From the NCBI GenBank assembly GCA_949127695.1, contig CASBQH010000413.1:1-12719 (forward strand): a stretch of 12,719 bases of DNA. The letters run 5' to 3'. Positions 1-6,676 of the stretch are shown one piece after another. How positions within the stretch are numbered: position 1 is the first letter of the stretch; each line of letters begins with the position of its first letter. A program made the translations under genes and the position numbers. Source of the stretch: Synechococcales cyanobacterium PMM_0073 (GTDB lineage: Bacteria > Cyanobacteriota > Cyanobacteriia > Elainellales > Elainellaceae). The notes under the pieces are model-generated. The model worked only from the letters and a program-made list of their open reading frames with translations. It searched no databases and had not been told where the DNA came from.

Positions 1-709
1 CAGCACCACGGTGCTGCTGCTGACCGGCCTCCAGCTGATCCAGCAGATCCTCAATTGCCTGCCAGGGCGGCGTGAGGTAGCGATATCGAATGCCCAGCGG
101 CAGAATCAGCACTTGTTCAGAGCGGCCAGCTTTCTGCAAATCTTCGGCACACCAGAAGCCAAACTGAGCAATTCCTGGCTCTAGCGGGCTGACGATTTCG
201 GTATGGCCGTTGGTTGCGCCTTCGGGAGCCGCTATCATTGGAAACTGCCCGTTGGCAAACAGATTGCGAATTGAGCGCAGCCCCGCCAAATCTACGCCGC
301 CCCGACGAATTGGCGTGCCGCCCATCTGGGAGAAAAACCAGCCTGCTTGCGAGCCTGCCCAGAGCGGAATGCCGCGATCGTAAATAAAATGCGCGTGAAC
401 GGGTGATGTAAGCGATACGCCCTTTGCTTTGGCCGTAGCGGGAATCACCCGCGACAGCAGATTGATTAAACAAAACGGGTCATTGACGCTGGGATGCCGA
501 AAAGCAATCATAAAGCGCAGCTCGCCTGCCTGAAACTGGCGATATAGCTCGACCAGTCGTTCCGGATTTTTCACCTCAAGCTCAGCAATTTTGACCTGCC
601 AGCGCATCCAGAGCGGCAGCAGCGTTTGAGCCGTCTGGTAGACCAGCGGGTTAAAGTCTGGTGCAATAAATTCTAGGGGGGGCTGTACCTGCGTGATCGG
701 TTCGGGCAA
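1..709 (-). CDS. PlsC-type 1-acyl-glycerol-3-phosphate acyltransferase family protein (C-terminal part outside window)
   Basis: This reading frame is open for 236 codons to the left edge, so the C-terminus is missing. It carries the acyltransferase block HX4D as RHPSVNDPF (His72, Asp77). A GGTPIRR segment (about 130-136) resembles the acceptor-binding block, APEGATN (161-167) resembles the PEGTRS block, and ILPLGIRY follows at about 202-209. Enzymes of this family transfer an acyl chain to lysophosphatidate or a related acceptor at the inner face of the plasma membrane. I set the start at a TTG codon: an in-frame TAA lies seven codons upstream, no ATG occurs before codon 35, and a GGAGAG ribosome site sits six bases before the TTG. 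The pirin gene lies upstream on the same strand, 146 bases away. Cyanobacteria encode several such paralogues, so the exact acceptor is uncertain and I give no symbol. The family call is firm. Confidence 0.85.
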   Translation of the reverse strand, partial: MPEPITQVQPPLEFIAPDFNPLVYQTAQTLLPLWMRWQVKIAELEVKNPERLVELYRQFQAGELRFMIAFRHPSVNDPFCLINLLSRVIPATAKAKGVSLTSPVHAHFIYDRGIPLWAGSQAGWFFSQMGGTPIRRGGVDLAGLRSIRNLFANGQFPMIAAPEGATNGHTEIVSPLEPGIAQFGFWCAEDLQKAGRSEQVLILPLGIRYRYLTPPWQAIEDLLDQLEAGQQQHRGA

Positions 710-715
710 GGGTTT

Positions 716-721
716 CTCTCC
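716..721 (-). promoter_or_regulatory. Ribosome binding site deciding the TTG start of the acyltransferase
   Basis: Read on the minus strand the sequence is GGAGAG, six bases before the TTG at 709-707. Together with the in-frame TAA just upstream, it makes TTG the best start for the acyltransferase gene. The site directly abuts the tandem repeat on its upstream side. Confidence 0.6.
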
Positions 722-780
722 GACAAGTTATCTCTAGACAAGTTATCTCTAGACAAGTTCTTTCTGGCAAGTTCTTTCTG
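722..780. repeat. Tandem repeat of a 15-base unit, about four copies
   Basis: Two identical units of GACAAGTTATCTCTA lie at 722-736 and 737-751. A variant unit, GACAAGTTCTTTCTG, follows at 752-766, and a 14-base copy of that variant lacking one base of the GACA start lies at 767-780. A degenerate start of a fifth copy (GCAAACTG) follows. The array lies immediately upstream of the ribosome site of the acyltransferase gene, so it falls in that gene's leader or promoter. It does not resemble a CRISPR array because there are no spacers. Short tandem repeats between genes are common in cyanobacteria, and a function is not implied. Confidence 0.85.
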
Positions 781-835
781 GCAAACTGACAACAGAGTAA
801 CCCAGTCGCAGGCTACCGCCAAGTTACCCTGTTAC

Positions 836-859
836 TTCATCGCCTCCTTCATCGCCTAA
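836..859. repeat. 12-base direct repeat spanning the pirin stop codon
   Basis: TTCATCGCCTCC (836-847) is followed directly by TTCATCGCCTAA (848-859), with the first ten bases identical. The second copy contains the stop codon of the pirin gene (856-858), so the duplication may have arisen at the end of that gene by slippage. Confidence 0.7.
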
Positions 860-1551
860 GCCAGATCAAACAGCAGCAGCTCAGCGTCAGAATGCGCCTG
901 AATATCGAGCTGAGTTTCCTGGCTAATTGCCGCACCGTCGCCCGCCTCCAGCGACAAACCGTTGAGGCTGATTTTGCCCTGTGTCACTTGCAGCCAAGCG
1001 TGCCGATTGGAGCGCAGACTAAACGGCTGCTGGTCGCCTGCGGTGAGCGCTGTGGCGTAAAGATTCACGTCCTGATGCAGCATCACCGCGCCCTCGCCCC
1101 CTTGGCGGCTGGACAGCAAGCGCCAGTTGCCCTGCCGGGTTGCAATCGGGAATTGAGCCTCTTCGTAGCTCGGCGTCAGGCCGTTGGTATCCGGCAGAAT
1201 CCAGATTTGCAGCAGATGGGTTTCTTGCTCGGCGTCGCTGTATTCGCTATGCGTTACGCCCGTGCCTGCGGTCATCCGCTGGAGTTCGTTGGCCTTGACG
1301 GTGGCGCTGTTGCCCATGCTGTCGCGGTGCGAAAGGCTGCCCGAAAGCACGTAGGTCAAAATTTCCATATCGCGGTGCGGATGCGTCGGGAAGCCTTGGC
1401 CGGGGGCAATCCAGTCCTCGTTGATCACCCGCAGCGCCCGAAAGCCCATGTGGTTGGGATCATAATATTGACCAAACGAAAAGCTGTGGTAGCTGTCGAG
1501 CCAGCCAAAGTTGGCATGGCCTCGGTCGTTGGCAGCCCGAACTGTAATCAT
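856..1551 (-). CDS. Pirin family protein (YhhW-like bicupin)
   Basis: The product is 231 residues long, the usual length for short bacterial pirins such as E. coli YhhW. The N-terminal cupin holds the four metal ligands at the positions expected for that family: His57 and His59 in FPTHPHRDMEI, and His101 and Glu103 in GVTHSEYSD. Members bind iron or another metal, and some show quercetin 2,3-dioxygenase activity in vitro; the natural substrate is generally unknown. The protein is probably cytoplasmic, with no signal peptide or membrane segment. The start is ATG with an AGGAGG site nine bases upstream. The gene faces away from the polysaccharide unit and precedes the acyltransferase on the same strand, but the 146-base gap does not make a shared transcript obvious. 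The family call is very firm and the biological role is open. Confidence 0.92.
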   Translation of the reverse strand: MITVRAANDRGHANFGWLDSYHSFSFGQYYDPNHMGFRALRVINEDWIAPGQGFPTHPHRDMEILTYVLSGSLSHRDSMGNSATVKANELQRMTAGTGVTHSEYSDAEQETHLLQIWILPDTNGLTPSYEEAQFPIATRQGNWRLLSSRQGGEGAVMLHQDVNLYATALTAGDQQPFSLRSNRHAWLQVTQGKISLNGLSLEAGDGAAISQETQLDIQAHSDAELLLFDLA

Positions 1552-1560
1552 GGCCAGAAT

Positions 1561-1566
1561 CCTCCT
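1561..1566 (-). promoter_or_regulatory. Ribosome binding site of the pirin gene
   Basis: Read on the minus strand the sequence is AGGAGG, a full consensus site, with nine bases between it and the ATG at 1551-1549. It is one of the strongest sites in a window where several genes have none, and it fixes the pirin start. Confidence 0.75.
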
Positions 1567-1633
1567 GATGTTTAGATTTCTAGGTTTTGCAGAAATGAAC
1601 TGAAACCAGCGGCTAAATCAGCAAGTCGTGCAG

Positions 1634-1645
1634 AGCTGATCAGCT
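1634..1645. repeat. Perfect 12-base palindrome AGCTGATCAGCT
   Basis: The sequence is identical to its reverse complement. It lies about 85 bases upstream of the pirin ATG in the divergent intergenic region. Weak outer symmetry (AGTC at 1624-1627 and GACT at 1650-1653) flanks it with unequal spacing. The position would suit an operator for a dimeric regulator, but a palindrome of this size can occur by chance. Confidence 0.5.
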
Positions 1646-1664
1646 GAGTGACTGCCGATGATTT

Positions 1665-1681
1665 AAGTTTAGACAAAACTT
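1665..1681. repeat. Inverted repeat AAGTTT-5-AAACTT
   Basis: The arms lie at 1665-1670 and 1676-1681, separated by AGACA. The element overlaps the best -35-like hexamer on the plus strand. It could be an operator half-site pair; the evidence is symmetry and position only. Confidence 0.35.
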
Positions 1682-1812
1682 TACGAACCGAGCAGTATGC
1701 ACTTTTAAGTAAGGTACTGCCCAAAAAGATACTGTCTGAATTCCTGGCGCTATCGTGACGCCCAGCCATTACGCTAAGAGGCAGGTTGTGAGATGAGTGG
1801 AGCAGAATCGAG

Positions 1813-2946
1813 ATGCGTACAGCTGTCGTGCATGAGTGGCTCGTCACCTATGCGGGTTCCGAGCGAGTGGCGGAGCAAATGCTGCTGCTCTATCCTGATG
1901 CCGATCTGTTTAGCCTGGTGGAGTTTCTGCCCGAAGAGCTGAAGTTTTTCATCCAGCATCGGCCTGTCACCACCTCGTTTTTGCAGCGCTTACCCTTCGC
2001 CAATCCGCGCTTTCGGGCTTATCTGCCGCTGATGCCGCTGGCGATTGAGCAGTTTGATCTCTCTGATTATGATCTGGTGCTCTCCAGCAATCATGCGGTG
2101 GCCAAAGGCGTGCTGACTCGCGCCGATCAGCTGCATATTTGCTATATGCATACGCCAATTCGCTATGCCTGGGACTTGCAGCAGCAGTATTTGAAGGGCG
2201 CAAACCTGACGCGCGGCTTCAAATCAGCCTTAACGCAACTCGTGCTGCACTACCTGCGGCTCTGGGATTTGAGCACCGCCAATCGGGTCGATTATTTTGT
2301 GGCCAATTCGCAGTATGTGGCGCGGCGAGTTCGCAAAACCTATCGACGCGAGGCGGAGGTGATCTATCCGCCTGTGGCCGTGGAGCGGTTTAAGCCGCAG
2401 GCCCAGCGCGAAGAGTTTTATTTTGTGCTGTCGCGGTTTGTGCCTTACAAACAGGTAGGGCTAATTGTGCGCGCCTTTAATCAGCTGGGTCTGCCGCTGA
2501 TTGTCGTGGGCGATGGAGCTGAACGGGATAGCCTGCGGGCGATGGCGGGCGCTAACGTACAGATTTTGGGACACCAGCCCGAAGCAACCGTGATTGACCT
2601 AATGCAGCGCTGCAAGGCGTTCGTGTTTGCGGCGGCGGAAGATTTTGGTATTTCGCTGGTGGAAGCGCAGGCGGCAGGTGCGCCCGTGATTGCCTACGGC
2701 AAAGGCGGCGCAGTCGAAATTGTTCGGCCTGGGACAGGGCTGCTGTTTCCAGAACAAAACGTTGAGTCTTTAGTGGAGGCCGTCAAAACCTTTGAAGCAG
2801 GGCTAGCCTCTGGGCAGCTAGAATTTCCAGTCGAGAAGCTGGCCTACAACGCCGAGCGGTTCCGGCCAGAGCGGTTTCAGCAAGAGCTATCTGGCCTAAT
2901 CGAACGCAAATACACAGAATTTCGGCGCGATGCCCTACAGTATTAG
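1813..2946 (+). CDS. GT4-family glycosyltransferase, surface polysaccharide synthesis
   Basis: The product has 377 residues with a GT-B fold. The N-terminal half carries CYMHTPIRYAWD (110-121), a motif I associate with O-antigen and capsule mannosyltransferases of the WbaZ type. The C-terminal half carries the EX7E nucleotide-sugar motif as EDFGISLVE (Glu276 and Glu284), followed by a GAPVIAYGKGG loop. Enzymes of this family add a sugar from a nucleotide donor to a lipid-linked glycan on the cytoplasmic face of the membrane with retention of configuration. The start ATG has a GGAG site ten bases upstream. It is the first gene of a three-gene unit: the WbaP-like gene begins 21 bases after its stop, so it probably adds an early sugar to the carrier loaded by that enzyme. 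The donor sugar cannot be read from the sequence; mannose is a guess by family resemblance. Confidence 0.9.
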   Translation: MRTAVVHEWLVTYAGSERVAEQMLLLYPDADLFSLVEFLPEELKFFIQHRPVTTSFLQRLPFANPRFRAYLPLMPLAIEQFDLSDYDLVLSSNHAVAKGVLTRADQLHICYMHTPIRYAWDLQQQYLKGANLTRGFKSALTQLVLHYLRLWDLSTANRVDYFVANSQYVARRVRKTYRREAEVIYPPVAVERFKPQAQREEFYFVLSRFVPYKQVGLIVRAFNQLGLPLIVVGDGAERDSLRAMAGANVQILGHQPEATVIDLMQRCKAFVFAAAEDFGISLVEAQAAGAPVIAYGKGGAVEIVRPGTGLLFPEQNVESLVEAVKTFEAGLASGQLEFPVEKLAYNAERFRPERFQQELSGLIERKYTEFRRDALQY

Positions 2947-2967
2947 CGTGAGGAGTATCTAACCGAA

Positions 2968-4410
2968 ATGCAGCTTAACCGCACGCTATCTCCAACGCTC
3001 GTGGCGCTGACGCTTTCGACGCGATCTTGGCCGACCTATGCCGTGATGATTAGCTCCGACCTGCTGGCTTTGGCCACCGCAGGCGTGGCTGCCGTCTCCA
3101 CCCGACTTGCTCTAGACGGCCAGTTTCCGCCGTCGCTCTACTGGCAGATGTTCCCCATTTTGGGGCTGTTTGTGGCGGCATACGCGCTGGTGGGGCTCTA
3201 TCCCGGCGTGGCGATGAGTCCGGTAGACGAGATGCGCTGGATTTGCCTGACCACGACGCTAATGTATCTGGTGCTGGCGGCAATGGTGTTTATGCGGCGC
3301 GAGGGTGAGATCTATTCACGCGGCGTGTTTATCATGGCCTGGGTGCTGTCGGTGCTGCTGGTAATTGCCTACCGCGCGGCCATGCGGCTGCTGTTTGCCC
3401 GCAAAAGCTGGTGGGGCTACCCGGTGATGATTCTGGGAGCTGGCCAGACAGGCAGCATGGTAATCCGCACGCTGAAGCGCCGTCCTGGTACGGGCTTGCG
3501 ACCCGTTTTGGTATTAGATGACGATCCGCAGAAGCATGGAACGCTGCATGGCGTGCCGGTCGTGGGCGGCGTAGAGCTTGCGCCGGGACTAGCCCGCACT
3601 CGCAAAATTCCCTACGCCATTGTCGCCATGCCGGGAGTGCCACGCGACCGACTCTTGAGCCTGCTAGAGCGCTACGGCAGCAGCTTCGCGCATTTGCTGG
3701 TAATTCCCGATCTGTTTGAGTTCTCTAGCCTCTGGGTGGAAGCCAAAGATATGGGCGGTGTGCTGGGGCTAGAAGTGCGCCAAAGGCTCTTGCTGCCGGG
3801 ACCCCGCCTCGCCAAGTTTTCGATTGATCTGGCGGCGACGCTGATTGGGGGGCTGCTGGTGCTGCCGCTGATTTTGCTGATTGCGCTGCTCGTCAAGCTC
3901 GATTCACATGGCTCAGTGTTTTACAGTCAGCAGCGGATTGGCCAAAACGGCGAAACCTTCAAAGCCTGGAAGTTTCGGACGATGGTGCAAAATGCCGACG
4001 CGGTGCTGAAGGATTATCTAGAGCGCCATCCCGAACAGCAAGCAGCCTGGGAGCGCGACCACAAGCTGAAGCGCGATCCGCGTGTGACGCCAATTGGCCG
4101 GTTTTTGCGCCGCACTAGCCTAGATGAGCTGCCGCAGCTCTGGAATATTCTGCGGGGCGAGATGAGCCTGGTGGGGCCGCGCCCGATTGTGGACGAAGAG
4201 ATTCCCCGGTACGGCGACAAGTTTTCGCTCTACACCAAAGTGATTCCGGGGCTAACCGGACTCTGGCAGGTGTCGGGACGCAATAATATTACCTACGAAG
4301 AGCGAGTCAGCCTGGATGCCTACTATGTCCGCAACTGGTCGGTTTGGCTCGATGTCTATATTTTGCTGCGGACGGTTTGGGTGGTGCTGACGGGCGAAGG
4401 AGCCTATTAA
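2968..4410 (+). CDS. wbaP: Undecaprenyl-phosphate sugar-1-phosphate transferase, WbaP-like
   Basis: The product has 480 residues, close to Salmonella WbaP. Four membrane segments lie at about 20-45, 53-75, 90-108 and 117-140. A Rossmann-like domain follows with GAGQTG (Gly157, Gly159, Gly162). The catalytic domain begins with a hydrophobic segment (about 287-310) containing a central Pro300, as in re-entrant helices of these enzymes. The block SLDELPQLWNI holds the Asp386-Glu387 catalytic pair, followed by GEMSLVGPRP and PGLTGLWQVSGR. Such enzymes move a sugar-1-phosphate from a UDP-sugar to undecaprenyl phosphate, the first step of O-antigen, capsule or exopolysaccharide synthesis. An AGGAG site lies 12 bases before the ATG. 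The gene sits between the glycosyltransferase and the O-antigen ligase-like gene, with 21- and 7-base gaps. Galactose is the WbaP substrate, but glucose or another sugar is possible here, so the symbol is tentative. Confidence 0.88.
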   Translation: MQLNRTLSPTLVALTLSTRSWPTYAVMISSDLLALATAGVAAVSTRLALDGQFPPSLYWQMFPILGLFVAAYALVGLYPGVAMSPVDEMRWICLTTTLMYLVLAAMVFMRREGEIYSRGVFIMAWVLSVLLVIAYRAAMRLLFARKSWWGYPVMILGAGQTGSMVIRTLKRRPGTGLRPVLVLDDDPQKHGTLHGVPVVGGVELAPGLARTRKIPYAIVAMPGVPRDRLLSLLERYGSSFAHLLVIPDLFEFSSLWVEAKDMGGVLGLEVRQRLLLPGPRLAKFSIDLAATLIGGLLVLPLILLIALLVKLDSHGSVFYSQQRIGQNGETFKAWKFRTMVQNADAVLKDYLERHPEQQAAWERDHKLKRDPRVTPIGRFLRRTSLDELPQLWNILRGEMSLVGPRPIVDEEIPRYGDKFSLYTKVIPGLTGLWQVSGRNNITYEERVSLDAYYVRNWSVWLDVYILLRTVWVVLTGEGAY

Positions 4411-4417
4411 CTTAGAT

Positions 4418-5677
4418 ATGCGGCGGCTGATTTCTTCAACCTCATTCATTTGGCGGCTGTTTCGCTTCAGCTTTGTCAGCTTTCCGTACTTATTTTTTGC
4501 AGCATTTCCGGCTCTGTCTGCCGTGATCGGCCTGCTCTGGATCAAGTTCCGGCGCTCGGCGCTGGATGTCACCACGCGCAATCTGGTTTTGGCGATTACC
4601 GGGCTGCTCTGGCTCAGCTGCCTGTTCGCCGCCAATCGGGGCGAGGCTTTTTTGCAGCTGTTCAATTTTTATCCCTATCTGCTGCTGTTTACGGTGCTGC
4701 CGCATCTGCTCAAAGGCACAGAGCCGCTGGCGCGAATCGCCACTGATGTGATAATTGCCGCGATTCCAATTAATTTAATCGCGGCGGTAGAATACTGGCT
4801 GCGCGCACCGGGCATTCCGGCATGGCTGAGACGCACCGAGCTATCGCGCTGGTTTCGGGCGCGTCCGCACAAAGAGCGAGCCATGGTGATGTTTGGCCAT
4901 CCCAATGCGCTGGCGGCCTATCTGGTGCTGGTGTTGGGGCTGGGGCTGGGGATGATTCTGTACAGTCGGCTCAATGCTGCTGCGTCTGATAACCCCGAAC
5001 CTAAACCTGAATCCAGCCGCAAGTTCTCCTGGCAGAAGGCGCTGCTTTACTCTGGCACTGGTGCTTGTCTACTGGGCATCTTCGCGTCGGGTTCGCGGAA
5101 TGGTCTGCTGGTGGCGCTGTCACAGCTTTTGATCTTTGGCCTGTTCACGCCAGCTAGCCGGATCATGCTGGGGCTGGGCGCAGTGGGCTTGGCGACCGGA
5201 GCGGCGGCATTGGGAGTCGGCGGACGCGCCTTGAGCCAGATCGATTGGGCAAACGACCCGCGTGTGGGCGTCTGGAGATTCGCTTTCAGCCTTTTAGCAG
5301 AACGTCCCTGGCTGGGCTGGGGTTTAGGCAACTTCAAGCTGCAATATCCGCCCGGACTGATTCCAGAGTACAAATACATCGCCCATCCGCACAACTTCTG
5401 GCTGCTGCTGGCGGTCGAGGCGGGCATCCCGGTGCTGCTGCTGTTCTGCTGGCTGGTCGGTAGAATCTGCGTTCAGGCTGTGAGACAGCTCAGAACCGCC
5501 CCGCCACCCGAACGCGCATTGCTGCTGGCCTACCTGCTAGCCTTCTGGGGCTGCTTAGCTTTCGCGCTATTTGATGTCACCTTCTACGACGCTCGAATTA
5601 ACCTGATGCACTGGGTGCTGCTTTCAAGTTTATATGCCCTGATTCAGATCACTCAGCAGCCAGATTGCAAGAATTGA
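4418..5677 (+). CDS. O-antigen ligase / Wzy-family polytopic membrane protein
   Basis: The product has 419 residues and is largely hydrophobic, with roughly ten membrane segments. The family core is visible in order: FGHPNALAAYLV at about 163-174, SGSRNGLL (224-231), then a periplasmic loop with LGWGLGNF and HPHNFWLLL (323-331). His325 followed by Asn is the pattern expected at the active site of WaaL-type ligases. Members either polymerise repeat units or transfer a finished glycan from the lipid carrier to lipid A-core or to a protein. Sequence alone does not separate ligase from polymerase. The ATG lies 7 bases after the WbaP-like stop. The nearest ribosome-site-like sequence, AAGGAG at 4397-4402, lies inside the preceding gene and is rather far (15 bases), so translation may depend on coupling. 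It is the last gene of the polysaccharide unit, and I saw no strong terminator after it. Confidence 0.87.
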   Translation: MRRLISSTSFIWRLFRFSFVSFPYLFFAAFPALSAVIGLLWIKFRRSALDVTTRNLVLAITGLLWLSCLFAANRGEAFLQLFNFYPYLLLFTVLPHLLKGTEPLARIATDVIIAAIPINLIAAVEYWLRAPGIPAWLRRTELSRWFRARPHKERAMVMFGHPNALAAYLVLVLGLGLGMILYSRLNAAASDNPEPKPESSRKFSWQKALLYSGTGACLLGIFASGSRNGLLVALSQLLIFGLFTPASRIMLGLGAVGLATGAAALGVGGRALSQIDWANDPRVGVWRFAFSLLAERPWLGWGLGNFKLQYPPGLIPEYKYIAHPHNFWLLLAVEAGIPVLLLFCWLVGRICVQAVRQLRTAPPPERALLLAYLLAFWGCLAFALFDVTFYDARINLMHWVLLSSLYALIQITQQPDCKN

Positions 5678-5692
5678 CTCGTCGGGCGAATT

Positions 5693-5720
5693 TTGTAGGG
5701 TATCACGCCAGTAGTATGAT
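5693..5720 (+). promoter_or_regulatory. Possible purC promoter
   Basis: TATGAT at 5715-5720 is a good -10 match. TTGTAG at 5693-5698 lies 16 bases upstream and matches the -35 consensus at only three positions. It sits 72 bases before the preferred purC ATG in the only sizeable gap between the polysaccharide unit and purC, so a promoter here is plausible, but the -35 is weak. Confidence 0.3.
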
Positions 5721-5792
5721 TAAGTTTGTTCAAAGATTAATCGTGATTCCCAGCGCTCGACTTTGCTCTCTCTTTCAACGGACGTTATCCAG

Positions 5793-6533
5793 ATGAACGC
5801 CCCTTCCAAGCTCTACGAAGGCAAAGCTAAGATCCTCTATGCCACGGATGATCCGGGTATCTTGCTGACCTATTTCAAAGATGACGCCACAGCTTTTAAT
5901 GCCCAAAAGCGCGGCAATATTGCTGGAAAAGGCGCAATCAACTGTGCCATTTCGACCCATCTGTTTCAGCTTTTGGAGGCTCACGGCATTGCCACGCACT
6001 GGATTGACTCGCCTGCGCCCACCGAAATGCGGGTGAAAGCTGTGAAGATTTTGCCCATTGAGGTCGTCGTCAGGAACATTGCTGCCGGGAGTCTCTGTCA
6101 ACAGACAGGGATTGCCTTGGGCACTGTCTTGGCCGAACCATTGGTTGATCTCTACTACAAAAACGACAGCCTGGGCGACCCGCTGCTGACTCTCCAACGG
6201 CTGCTGTTAATGCAGCTCGCCACTGCCGAACAGGCCGAACAGCTGCGGCTGAAGGCGCTTGCCATCAACCAGATTTTGTCAGCGTTTTTTCAAAGCTGCG
6301 GCATTACGCTGGTGGATTTTAAGCTGGAGTTTGGTCTAGACGCGCAGCAGCAGATCTTGCTGGCTGACGAGATTAGCCCTGACACCTGCCGCCTCTGGAA
6401 TCAGGCTGAGCGCGATCCGGCGCGGCGCGTCATGGACAAAGACCGATTCCGTCAGGATCTCGGTAATGTGGAGGCGGGTTATCAGCAGGTGCTAGAACGA
6501 GTTCTGGCACAGCCAATTCAGTTAGGGGGTTAA
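5793..6533 (+). CDS. purC: Phosphoribosylaminoimidazole-succinocarboxamide synthase (SAICAR synthetase)
   Basis: PurC joins aspartate to CAIR using ATP in the cytoplasm, forming SAICAR in purine synthesis. The N-terminus reads KLYEGKAK (6-13), typical of the ATP-binding edge of the family. Both family signatures are present: LPIEVVVRNIAAGS (87-100) and LVDFKLEFG (173-181). I chose the ATG at 5793, giving 246 residues, because the conserved start follows it closely. The same frame opens ten codons earlier at a TTG (5763), but that has no ribosome site and would add an unusual tail. Purine synthesis is unrelated to the flanking envelope genes, yet purC next to omp85 is a known cyanobacterial neighbourhood. 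A 143-base gap with repeats separates it from bamA. Confidence 0.97.
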   Translation: MNAPSKLYEGKAKILYATDDPGILLTYFKDDATAFNAQKRGNIAGKGAINCAISTHLFQLLEAHGIATHWIDSPAPTEMRVKAVKILPIEVVVRNIAAGSLCQQTGIALGTVLAEPLVDLYYKNDSLGDPLLTLQRLLLMQLATAEQAEQLRLKALAINQILSAFFQSCGITLVDFKLEFGLDAQQQILLADEISPDTCRLWNQAERDPARRVMDKDRFRQDLGNVEAGYQQVLERVLAQPIQLGG

Positions 6534-6581
6534 ACAATGCTGTAAAATTGCTGCGTTCTGTTCGTATAGCTTCACATTTTT

Positions 6582-6627
6582 AAAAAGCCTGGAAAAAAGC
6601 CTGGGAAAAAGCCTGATAAAACCTGAT
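6582..6627. repeat. Short tandem repeat of AAAAAGCCTGG-like units upstream of bamA
   Basis: AAAAAGCCTGG (6582-6592), AAAAAAGCCTGGG (6593-6605), AAAAAGCCTGAT (6606-6617) and AAAACCTGAT (6618-6627) lie head to tail as four imperfect copies of an 11- to 13-base unit. The array fills the middle of the purC-bamA gap, where a bamA promoter or 5' leader would lie. It has no spacers and no inverted symmetry that would suggest a terminator. Confidence 0.75.
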
Positions 6628-6676
6628 CTCTTGCTCTGCTGTTCGGTGTGTGGAAGTGCCAAATAATTTAAACTGT

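Larger units (their letters stand above)
1552..1812. other. Divergent intergenic region between the pirin and glycosyltransferase genes
   Basis: This stretch must hold the promoters for both directions. A minus-strand open frame crosses it, but it resembles no family and overlaps the start of the glycosyltransferase, so I do not call it a gene. A perfect 12-base palindrome and a 6+6 inverted repeat are listed separately. On the plus strand TAGACA (1670-1675) resembles a -35 element, but the nearest TATGCA (1696-1701) lies 20 bases on, too far for a standard promoter, so I name no promoter. The glycosyltransferase has a GGAG site at 1799-1802, ten bases before its ATG. Confidence 0.7.

Noticed and set aside
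117..473. 118-codon minus-strand open frame inside the acyltransferase region
   Set aside because: It is a shifted frame of the acyltransferase gene, whose true frame runs open from 709 to the left edge with the HX4D and PEG motifs.
722..780. Possible CRISPR array
   Set aside because: The units are directly adjacent without spacers and are too short for CRISPR repeats.
790..832. Hairpin GTAGCC/GGTTAC as terminator of the pirin gene
   Set aside because: The six-pair stem includes a G-U pair, and no T run follows it on the minus strand.
892..1575. 227-codon plus-strand open frame opposite the pirin gene
   Set aside because: It mirrors the pirin gene on the other strand, has no recognisable family, no ribosome site I can see, and the pirin frame has all catalytic ligands and a strong ribosome site.
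1572..1847. 91-codon minus-strand open frame in the divergent intergenic region
   Set aside because: It overlaps the glycosyltransferase start, resembles no family and has mixed low-complexity content, so it is probably chance.
3050..3643. Minus-strand open frames within wbaP
   Set aside because: They are Arg-, Ala- and Pro-rich shadows of a G+C-rich coding strand with no family resemblance.
5668..5700. Possible terminator after the O-antigen ligase-like gene
   Set aside because: Only a four-base AATT symmetry and a short T run are present; no stable stem forms.
5763..5792. TTG start giving purC ten extra residues
   Set aside because: No ribosome site precedes it, and the conserved PurC N-terminus begins just after the ATG at 5793.
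6543..6548. TAAAAT as a bamA -10 element
   Set aside because: It is a good -10 match, but no acceptable -35 hexamer lies 15-19 bases upstream, so I could not support a promoter.
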